Positions 1 through 4,912 of a DNA stretch of 5,255 nucleotides are shown piece after piece; within the stretch, counting starts at the first letter, position 1, and every line of letters starts with the position of its first letter. The stretch covers positions 1 to 5,255 of the forward strand of contig JAJQHG010000055.1 of NCBI GenBank assembly GCA_021199865.1, in the 5' to 3' direction. The stretch is from Methanosphaera sp. Lineage in GTDB: Archaea; Methanobacteriota; Methanobacteria; Methanobacteriales; Methanobacteriaceae. The notes below the pieces were generated by a model. That model was not told the origin of the DNA and searched no databases. It worked only from the letters and a program-made list of their open reading frames with translations. The position numbers and the translations under genes were made by a program.

Positions 1-102
1 ATATTCGAAATATTTATCCTTTTGTATAGTATAAAACTCAATAATTTTTTCTATAATAGTTTTTTTAGGTCTTTCTTCAGTTAAAATGTATAAATTTACC
101 AT
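1..102 (-). CDS. N-terminal fragment of an unrecognised protein, cut by the window edge
   Basis: An ATG at 102-100 opens a frame that runs leftward to base 1 without a stop, giving 34 codons. The peptide begins MVNLYILTEERPKK and continues with a lysine- and isoleucine-rich stretch ending DKYFEY. The opening (short beta strand, then TEERP, then a predicted helix) looks like the start of a soluble alpha/beta protein. I do not recognise the family and assign no function. There is no Shine-Dalgarno sequence before the ATG. A TATA-like element at about 125-140 would place the transcript start only a few bases upstream, so the mRNA is probably leaderless or nearly so. Another ATG at 112-110 is out of frame and stops after eleven codons. 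The gene lies downstream of ubiD on the same strand, 129 bp away, and probably has its own promoter. Confidence 0.6.
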   Translation of the reverse strand, partial: MVNLYILTEERPKKTIIEKIIEFYTIQKDKYFEY

Positions 103-124
103 AATATTTCATGGTTTAATATAA

Positions 125-140
125 CTTATAAATATAATAA
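125..140 (-). promoter_or_regulatory. Candidate TATA box for the leftmost gene
   Basis: Read on the minus strand this is TTATTATATTTATAAG, close to the archaeal TATA consensus. Its centre is about 29 bases before the ATG at 102, and archaeal transcription usually starts about 25 bases downstream of the TATA centre. This predicts a 5' leader of only a few bases, which fits the missing ribosome binding site. In such AT-rich sequence similar strings are common, so the support comes from position more than from the motif. Confidence 0.35.
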
Positions 141-171
141 TGGTACAAGATACATACTTTTTAACTATTTT

Positions 172-183
172 TTTAGTACTAAA
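172..183. repeat. Perfect 12-bp palindrome TTTAGTACTAAA
   Basis: A perfect palindrome in the spacer between the ubiD stop codon and the promoter of the leftmost gene, about 35 bases upstream of that gene's TATA-like element. It could be an operator for a dimeric regulator, or chance in AT-rich DNA. Only one copy was noticed. Confidence 0.25.
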
Positions 184-193
184 TCTTTATTTT

Positions 194-199
194 AAAAAA
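194..199 (-). terminator. Possible T-run terminator after the purE-ubiD unit
   Basis: On the minus strand this is a run of six T about 33 bases past the ubiD stop codon. Archaeal RNA polymerase terminates on short U-rich tracts without needing a hairpin, and no convincing hairpin precedes it. It is the first T-run of this length after the operon. Confidence 0.3.
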
Positions 200-231
200 G
201 TTATTAGTGTGGTGGTTAGGTATTAGAAGTA

Positions 232-1518
232 TTAGTCTTCTAGTGTTTTACTTACTCTTTTATAGTCTTCTATGTTGTGGAATGATTTTGTTGCATCCAC
301 GCCTATCTTGGTGGTTGTTCCATCTATTTGGGCAACAGGATCAAGTGATGATCCCCTGGCTTTTGGTATGATTATTATGTCATCATCACCTTTTACTCTT
401 GTTGCAATAGCATACTCTACATCCACAGGATCAAATATATCAATATCTTCGTCAACTATAACACAATGCTTTAGTGATGGATGTGCAGATAATGCAGCCA
501 TCATCACATTTTTAGCATCACCCTCTGTCTGCTTCTTTATTGATACTACTGCATGTAGCCAACAACAGCCACCCTCTGTTAGTACAACATTCTGTACTGT
601 TGGTAGAGTATTTTTCACACTATTATATATACGTGGCTCTTGTGGTAGACCCTGTAATAGTTTATGTTCATTGCCTGCTGGTAGTATTGCATGATAATAT
701 GCATCATCATTATAGTGCATACGACTTAACTTAATGATTGGTTCTTCTCTAACCTTATCATATGTGTCTGTTAAGTCAACAAATGGGCCCTCAGTTGCAC
801 GTTTATCTGGTAGGATCTGTCCTTCTAGGAGTATCTCACATTCTGGTGCTAGTATATCAACATCTTCACATTCAATGAGTGTTAACTCTCCATTACTAAA
901 AGTATTTGCAACCTCTAATTCATTCTCACTTATTGGTATACTACATGTACTTGCTAGTAGTGTTGATGGTTTTAGACCAATAGCTATAGCAATATCTAGT
1001 GGTTGGCCAAGTTCTTCTGCCTTTTTATAGTAGGTGTATAGTTGTCTTGGAACAATACGGATACCTAGTTCATCATCACTATTTACAAGCATTCTATGGA
1101 TTGATGCATTAGTAACACCTGTTTCTGGGTCTTTTGCTATAACAACTCCTGCTGTTATATATTTACCTTTATCCTCTGGATAATACTTTAGTATAGGTAT
1201 TTTTGATAGATTGGCACTAATATTATTACTATATACTTCATCATAGCTTTTTATTGTATCAATTTTTGTTGGATTATTTGTTGCATCAATTATTCTCTCG
1301 GTAATCTCATCTACCTCACAGTTAATTGACTGTGCAATCTTTTCTCTAGTATTACAGATACCTGATATTATCTTCATATCACTATCCTTAACATTACTAA
1401 AGACTACTGTGTCCTTTGGATGCTTCTTCAGGATACGTGTCATCTCATACTCTGTTGATACTTCATCAGTTATCTCTATTATATCATCATTATTTATTTG
1501 GCTAATTAAGTTAGTCAT
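232..1518 (-). CDS. UbiD-family decarboxylase, probable trans-anhydromevalonate 5-phosphate decarboxylase
   Basis: The protein has 428 residues, shorter than bacterial UbiD (about 490) and in the range of archaeal homologues. UbiD enzymes decarboxylate unsaturated acids with prenylated FMN, made by UbiX, and a divalent metal. The family signature is clear. N137 and R142 (TNASIHRM) have the same five-residue spacing as metal ligand N168 and catalytic R173 of fungal Fdc1. E243 and D248 (TEGPFVD) match Fdc1 E277 and E282, with Asp for the second Glu. E200 (SENELEVA) may be the metal-ligand Glu. The PAGNEHKLLQG block at 280-290 and the C-terminal DPVAQIDG region are also family-like. In archaea the widespread member makes isopentenyl phosphate from anhydromevalonate phosphate in the modified mevalonate pathway, and EGPF followed by D, T and TYD fits that group. 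UbiD membership is near certain; the substrate is inferred. The ATG at 1518 follows an AGGA. The gene lies 14 bp after purE and is probably co-transcribed. Confidence 0.9.
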   Translation of the reverse strand: MTNLISQINNDDIIEITDEVSTEYEMTRILKKHPKDTVVFSNVKDSDMKIISGICNTREKIAQSINCEVDEITERIIDATNNPTKIDTIKSYDEVYSNNISANLSKIPILKYYPEDKGKYITAGVVIAKDPETGVTNASIHRMLVNSDDELGIRIVPRQLYTYYKKAEELGQPLDIAIAIGLKPSTLLASTCSIPISENELEVANTFSNGELTLIECEDVDILAPECEILLEGQILPDKRATEGPFVDLTDTYDKVREEPIIKLSRMHYNDDAYYHAILPAGNEHKLLQGLPQEPRIYNSVKNTLPTVQNVVLTEGGCCWLHAVVSIKKQTEGDAKNVMMAALSAHPSLKHCVIVDEDIDIFDPVDVEYAIATRVKGDDDIIIIPKARGSSLDPVAQIDGTTTKIGVDATKSFHNIEDYKRVSKTLED

Positions 1519-1526
1519 ATAATCAA

Positions 1527-1530
1527 TCCT
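1527..1530 (-). promoter_or_regulatory. Shine-Dalgarno site of ubiD
   Basis: AGGA eight bases before the ubiD ATG. It lies immediately downstream of the purE stop codon, inside the 14-base gap, so ubiD has its own ribosome entry and there is no room for a separate promoter. This supports a two-gene operon. Confidence 0.6.
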
Positions 1531-1532
1531 AC

Positions 1533-2537
1533 TTATTCATAATAATTATTTCTATGCAATGTTTTATTGTATTCTATTAGTGCATTTACTATATTCTCAT
1601 CATATATGGATAGTATTCTTGCAGCAAATAGTGCACCATTTTCTCCTGCATCAATACCCATAGTTGCTGTTGGAACACCTGGAGGCATCTCAACCATACT
1701 AAGTAATGATTTTATACCCATCATTTTACCACTACATGGAACACCAATAACAGGCTTTGTTGTATGTGATACTATAGCACCAGAGAGTACTGTTGAAAGA
1801 TTAGATACAGCAATATATATGTCTATTTGATCATCCACATCACTAATATACTTAGCTAGTTTATCAGGATCTCTTGTAGCACTAATAACTTTATATGTAT
1901 TAGGAATATTTAGCATGTTAAGTGTTTGTGTAATATTATGTACAATCTTCATGTTAGCATAACTAGCAGATACTATTAGTACACGGTTATCACTTGGTAT
2001 TTCAAGAGTTTTAGTTACCTTTTCACGTTCCTGTTCTACTCTTTGAGTCCTATTATAATGGCTTCCTGCAATATTAGATATAAGTGTTTCTTCATCACTA
2101 TCCATCTTAGCATTATATTTTGCCCTATTTGTTTTAAGCTTCTTTCTTAGATTTTCATCATTACATGCAATTATCTGGCATGCTAGCCATGCCGCATTAT
2201 CTCCACGATCAATACCCATTGTTGCAACAGGTGTTCCTAGATCCATCTCTGTTGAGGATAGTAATGCATCAAATCCTCCAATTTTACCCTCTGCTGGTAC
2301 AGATATAACAGGCTTTGTAGTAAGGGATGCAACAACTCCTGGTAGATGTGCAGCAAGTCCTGCAATAGTAATAAATACTTCTACTTCACTACTACAATTA
2401 GTAACAATATCCTTTAAACGTTCATGTGTACGGTGTGCTGATGCAACTCTAAGATCATATGTTATCTCCATTTGTTCAAGTACATTAACAGTCTTCTTTG
2501 CTATAGGTTCATCTGATCCACTACCTAATATGATCAT
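1533..2537 (-). CDS. purE: Tandem-domain PurE, phosphoribosylaminoimidazole carboxylase / N5-CAIR mutase family
   Basis: PurE forms CAIR (carboxyaminoimidazole ribonucleotide) in purine synthesis. Counting from the ATG at 2537 (334 residues), domain 1 spans about 1-140. It keeps the catalytic landmarks: GSGSD (5-9), SAHRT with the conserved His (33-37) and AHLPG (63-67). A linker of about 40 charged residues follows, then domain 2 from about 185. Domain 2 keeps the fold (KPVIGVP at 261-267, GVPTATMGI at 287-295). However, SAHRT has become SATRD, AHLPG has become TVLSG, and the GSxSD loop is lost, so it is probably not catalytic. PurE proteins with two tandem domains are known from Methanobacteriales; most bacterial PurE are single domains of about 165 residues. 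The given coordinates use the first ATG. The strong GGAGGT and the usual PurE N-terminus instead favour an ATT start at 2555, adding six residues before MIILG. The gene leads the purE-ubiD operon. Confidence 0.93.
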   Translation of the reverse strand: MIILGSGSDEPIAKKTVNVLEQMEITYDLRVASAHRTHERLKDIVTNCSSEVEVFITIAGLAAHLPGVVASLTTKPVISVPAEGKIGGFDALLSSTEMDLGTPVATMGIDRGDNAAWLACQIIACNDENLRKKLKTNRAKYNAKMDSDEETLISNIAGSHYNRTQRVEQEREKVTKTLEIPSDNRVLIVSASYANMKIVHNITQTLNMLNIPNTYKVISATRDPDKLAKYISDVDDQIDIYIAVSNLSTVLSGAIVSHTTKPVIGVPCSGKMMGIKSLLSMVEMPPGVPTATMGIDAGENGALFAARILSIYDENIVNALIEYNKTLHRNNYYE

Positions 2538-2561
2538 AACCTTTGATTGTGTAATAGTTAT

Positions 2562-2567
2562 ACCTCC
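2562..2567 (-). promoter_or_regulatory. Strong Shine-Dalgarno GGAGGT that bears on the purE start
   Basis: GGAGGT is the best ribosome binding site in the window. It lies 24 bases before the first ATG of purE, too far for normal use, but exactly six bases before an in-frame ATT at 2555-2553. No ATG, GTG or TTG occurs in frame between the upstream stop codon (TAG at 2579-2577) and the ATG at 2537. Translation therefore starts at the ATT, or the site is used poorly. Confidence 0.6.
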
Positions 2568-2586
2568 AATAATTACCTATTTATTA

Positions 2587-2599
2587 CTATATATATATT
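2587..2599 (-). promoter_or_regulatory. purE: Candidate TATA box for the purE-ubiD operon
   Basis: On the minus strand this reads AATATATATATAG. It would start transcription around 2565-2570, leaving almost no leader before GGAGGT. A second TATA-like element (ACTATAAAAT on the minus strand, 2650-2641) would start transcription near 2620 and give a leader of about 65 bases. The second gives room for the ribosome binding site, so I cannot decide between them. Confidence 0.35.
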
Positions 2600-2600
2600 G

Positions 2601-2679
2601 ATTCATTAATTTAATTTAATCACTATAAAATATAACTAAAATTTTATAGTATTATCAATAAATCTATATATTAATGAAT
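2601..2679. repeat. Two nested inverted repeats in the divergent promoter region
   Basis: The outer arms are ATTCATTAAT (2601-2610) and ATTAATGAAT (2670-2679). The inner arms are ACTATAAAAT (2622-2631) and ATTTTATAGT (2641-2650), with a nine-base spacer. Both pairs are perfect over 10 bp and nearly concentric (centres about 2640 and 2636). Each inner arm contains a TATA-like string, one facing each divergent gene, so the symmetry may reflect back-to-back promoters or an operator shared by purE and the glycosyltransferase gene. The region is extremely AT-rich, which raises the odds of chance repeats. Confidence 0.4.
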
Positions 2680-2696
2680 GATTAGTATTCTAATTA

Positions 2697-2709
2697 TTTT
2701 ATATTATAC
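2697..2709 (+). promoter_or_regulatory. Candidate TATA box for the glycosyltransferase gene
   Basis: TTTTATATTATAC lies about 48 bases before the start codon. It would start transcription near 2730, leaving a leader of about 20 bases that includes the AGGT site. A second TATA-like string lies at 2664-2672, and a third, CTATAAAATATA, at 2623-2634. Confidence 0.35.
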
Positions 2710-2740
2710 ATTGTAACTATATCATATAACTAAATTAACA

Positions 2741-2744
2741 AGGT
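2741..2744 (+). promoter_or_regulatory. Ribosome binding site of the glycosyltransferase gene
   Basis: AGGT followed by six bases and then the ATG at 2751. The spacing is good, and no other in-frame start fits as well, so this fixes the start before the first transmembrane segment. Confidence 0.5.
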
Positions 2745-2750
2745 AATCAC

Positions 2751-4550
2751 ATGATTGAATCAGTAACATTAATTCTACTAGCAATTCTCTCAATATTTTT
2801 TATTGGAGGCAATGGCTCTAGAATTAATAGTAAAGTATCTGTAGTAATACCAGCCTTTAATGAGCAAAAGGCAATAGAGCATGTGATAGAAACAGTAAAG
2901 CAGGTTAGTGATATAACACAGATAATAGTTGTTGATGATGGATCAACAGATAAAACACATAGCATACTAAAGGATATTCAAGGTATTGAATTATATACTC
3001 ATAATACAAATAAGGGTAAAGGTATGGCTATGAAGACGGGGCTACGGCATGTAAATAATGAGGTAGTCCTGTTTCTAGATGCAGATTTAATAGAGATAAA
3101 TAAGAAACAGGTAGAGGCAATAATTAAGCCAATACTTGATGGTAGTGCAGATCTAACAAAAACCAAGTTTAAAAGAGAAGCAGGTAGAGTAACAGAACTC
3201 ACAGCAAAACCACTACTAAATTTCTTCTTCCCAGAGCTAAGCTTTGAACAGCCACTATCTGGGCAGTTTGCAACACTAAAACGATTCCTTGACTCAATAG
3301 ATCTAGAGAAGGATTATGGTGTAGATATAGGGATTGTACTAGATGCAGATGCTAGAGGTATGAGAATACAGGAAGTAGATATAGGTAATATTGTACATGA
3401 CATGTCAACACTCAAAGAACTAAATGTAATGGCAACAGAGGTTGTACGTACAATAGTTGATAAGGCTATTAGTTATGGTCGTCTAACAATGGTTGATGAT
3501 CTTGGTGGATCAATACGTATGGAGTTACTAGGTCTTACAATCATAATATTTGGTATATTTGGATTATTCTTCATAAAATTCATGAATATATATTTTGCAG
3601 TGATAATAACACTAATAGGATTAATAATATCAGTATGGTATCTCTATAGAATCATTAAAATGTCAATAAAGGTTTATAGACAAAGTAAACTATCAAAGAG
3701 ACAATTATTATCAGTATTTATTAAGACACACTTTCCTATAGTGATCTCTGTAATAATATTATTACTACTTGTAGGATCGGTTTTAAGCTCAGTATCCATA
3801 TCCTCTAATGAGATAACAATAGAGCCAACAAGTAAAAGCCTGGTAATATCTAGCTCTAGTCAGGAAAATAATGTGGATGTACGTGGACCATACACAATAG
3901 AGAATGCACTTGAAAATGAGGAGGACTTAATTAGATTATCAACATCGGCACTAAGTACACTAAATGCCCAGTATGGTGATACAGTATATATTGATGGAGA
4001 AGCTTATACATTGGATCAAGCCCTTGAAGATGAGGGAGACCTAATAAGGATGCCAGAGGATGCACGTATGGCTCTTCAAGTCTCACCAGGAGATGTTATT
4101 AGGGATAGTGACATGCTAAGTCTCTTTGAACAAACAAGTATAGTTAATACTATCACTCCAAACGTGGAACAATTAGAGCAGGAGAGGGACGTGAATGGTA
4201 CACAAATAGGTGTGGATGTAAACACTACAAATATTAGTGTAGGAATAGATCATATTTCTTATTCACTACCAGAAAAGAAGTTATCAGTATATGTTAATGA
4301 TACACTTATTGGTACATCAACAGGTGCAATAGAAAATAACACATATAATGTCTATGTAAATGGTTCATACCTTGAGAGTCTATATCTAAATGATACCTCT
4401 ACAGGATTAATATATAATACTACATATAATAATTCATCAATTGAAGTGGTATTAGAGGATACTGATTCTAATACTACGTCGATGTTTGCTTCTAGAAGCT
4501 CGGTAGTCAAATTCATAGATATTCACCTGAATGATAGTAATATCACCTAA
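2751..4550 (+). CDS. Membrane GT-A family glycosyltransferase (GT2 / GpgS-like) with a sequon-rich extracellular tail
   Basis: The protein has 599 residues. A hydrophobic segment (5-20) precedes a GT-A domain (28-240). The domain has VVIPAFNE (31-38), DDGSTD (62-67), the metal-binding DAD (110-112), GRVTEL (145-150), a PEL...QPLSGQ loop (161-172), GVDIG (190-194) and H216. The GRVTEL and QPLSG blocks are those of glucosyl-3-phosphoglycerate synthase-like enzymes; the real donor and acceptor are unknown. Three more membrane segments follow (about 259-279, 281-299, 327-349), with a basic loop at 300-320 that should be cytoplasmic. Residues 350-599 are therefore probably outside the cell. They contain two copies of a repeat (381-412 and 419-450) and a Thr/Asn-rich tail with 13 N-x-S/T sequons (482-599). 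Soluble GpgS enzymes lack such a tail. The gene stands alone, divergent from purE and convergent with the gene at the right edge. The glycosyltransferase call is firm; a role in envelope glycans or lipids is inferred. Confidence 0.88.
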   Translation: MIESVTLILLAILSIFFIGGNGSRINSKVSVVIPAFNEQKAIEHVIETVKQVSDITQIIVVDDGSTDKTHSILKDIQGIELYTHNTNKGKGMAMKTGLRHVNNEVVLFLDADLIEINKKQVEAIIKPILDGSADLTKTKFKREAGRVTELTAKPLLNFFFPELSFEQPLSGQFATLKRFLDSIDLEKDYGVDIGIVLDADARGMRIQEVDIGNIVHDMSTLKELNVMATEVVRTIVDKAISYGRLTMVDDLGGSIRMELLGLTIIIFGIFGLFFIKFMNIYFAVIITLIGLIISVWYLYRIIKMSIKVYRQSKLSKRQLLSVFIKTHFPIVISVIILLLLVGSVLSSVSISSNEITIEPTSKSLVISSSSQENNVDVRGPYTIENALENEEDLIRLSTSALSTLNAQYGDTVYIDGEAYTLDQALEDEGDLIRMPEDARMALQVSPGDVIRDSDMLSLFEQTSIVNTITPNVEQLEQERDVNGTQIGVDVNTTNISVGIDHISYSLPEKKLSVYVNDTLIGTSTGAIENNTYNVYVNGSYLESLYLNDTSTGLIYNTTYNNSSIEVVLEDTDSNTTSMFASRSSVVKFIDIHLNDSNIT

Positions 4551-4556
4551 ACTCCA

Positions 4557-4566
4557 CTTTTTTATT
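4557..4566 (+). terminator. T-rich terminator after the glycosyltransferase gene
   Basis: Seven bases after the stop codon comes CTTTTTTATT, followed by a second pyrimidine-rich stretch (TTTCCTTCTTTTAATG, about 4569-4584). This is the usual form of an archaeal U-tract terminator and has no hairpin. Confidence 0.45.
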
Positions 4567-4658
4567 AAATTTCCTTCTTTTAATGTTTATATAATATAAT
4601 ATAATTAATAATAATTTATTATAATAATAATCTCAGCGAAGGTATATACCCGAATTTT

Positions 4659-4678
4659 TTCTATATAGTTCTATATAG
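4659..4678 (+). repeat. Tandem repeat, two TTCTATATAG units
   Basis: Two exact adjacent copies of a 10-bp unit, followed by AA, so the second copy forms the 12-bp palindrome TTCTATATAGAA (4669-4680). The period is about one helical turn, so the CTATATAG cores face the same side of the DNA. Confidence 0.85.
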
Positions 4679-4741
4679 AAATAATACTTTTTTTAACATT
4701 GATCATACTCTTTTCTACAATATCTTTATCATGAAAGCCTA

Positions 4742-4771
4742 TTCTATATAGTTCTATATAGTTCTATATAG
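4742..4771 (+). repeat. Tandem repeat, three TTCTATATAG units
   Basis: Three exact adjacent copies of the unit seen at 4659-4678, in the same orientation. The last copy, with its flanks, forms the perfect 14-bp palindrome GTTCTATATAGAAC (4761-4774). Confidence 0.85.
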
Positions 4772-4849
4772 AACTTGTTTAGGGGTATACCTTCGTAGAA
4801 GTTACACTTGTAATATTAGACTAAGTAATTTTATGATGTTAATTTATAA

Positions 4850-4912
4850 AATTAGTAATTATTAAAGAATTAGTAGTTATTAGAAATAGGGGTTATTAAG
4901 GGAAGGTTATTA
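4850..4912. repeat. Degenerate TTATTA-centred repeats at the 3' end of the right-hand gene
   Basis: Two adjacent 18-bp units (4850-4867 and 4868-4885) agree at 15 of 18 positions. The TTATTA core recurs at 4859, 4877, 4893 and 4907, and the last copy supplies the stop codon of the minus-strand gene. This could be a decayed tandem repeat or simple low-complexity sequence. Confidence 0.3.

Larger units (their letters stand above)
4637..4795. repeat. Symmetric intergenic element with inverted ends and internal TTCTATATAG repeats
   Basis: The left end is CGAAGGTATATACCC (4637-4651). The right end is GGGGTATACCTTCG (4782-4795), its reverse complement apart from one extra TA on the left and a one-base change at the inner edge. 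Seven to ten bases inside each end lies a tandem array of TTCTATATAG: two units on the left and three on the right. About 60 bases of unrelated AT-rich sequence form the centre. The ends and the self-complementary CTATATAG units could pair to make one long hairpin or cruciform. The G/C in the ends stands out against the surrounding A/T. No open reading frame lies inside, and I see no obvious target-site duplication. It could be a MITE-like remnant, a protein-binding array, a structured RNA or a two-way terminator. Confidence 0.7.
4551..4909. other. Gene-free spacer between convergent genes
   Basis: These 359 bp separate the 3' ends of the glycosyltransferase gene (plus) and the TiaS-like gene (minus). 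Every reading frame is broken by frequent stops; for example the ATG at 4731 ends after six codons at a TAG inside the TTCTATATAG repeats. The spacer contains T-rich termination tracts on the left, the symmetric element at 4637-4795, and degenerate TTATTA repeats on the right. I saw no tRNA or known RNA motif. Confidence 0.7.

Noticed and set aside
272..1030. Open plus-strand frames opposite the UbiD gene
   Set aside because: They are antisense to a gene with a clear family signature, have no ribosome binding sites, and their peptides look like Ser/Thr/Cys-rich antisense translation.
1567..1830. Open plus-strand frame opposite purE
   Set aside because: It lies wholly inside conserved PurE coding sequence on the other strand and has no recognisable domain.
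1533..2537. LarB or UbiX instead of PurE
   Set aside because: LarB has a different N-terminal part and UbiX lacks SAHRT/AHLPG; domain 1 matches PurE closely and the protein is a clear tandem of two PurE folds.
2747..3202. Minus-strand frames opposite the start of the glycosyltransferase gene
   Set aside because: They overlap the conserved GT-A coding region and have no start signals or domain features.
4731..4751. Small ORF starting at ATG 4731
   Set aside because: Only six codons before a stop that falls inside the TTCTATATAG repeats, and no ribosome binding site.
4659..4771. CRISPR array
   Set aside because: The repeats are 10 bp, directly adjacent with no spacers, and no cas gene is present.
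4637..4795. Insertion sequence
   Set aside because: There is inverted-end symmetry but no transposase frame and no clear target-site duplication, so at most it is a non-autonomous remnant.
4637..4815. tRNA or other standard RNA gene
   Set aside because: There is no cloverleaf, no GTTCRANNC-type T-loop, and the GC content is far below that of tRNAs in AT-rich archaea.
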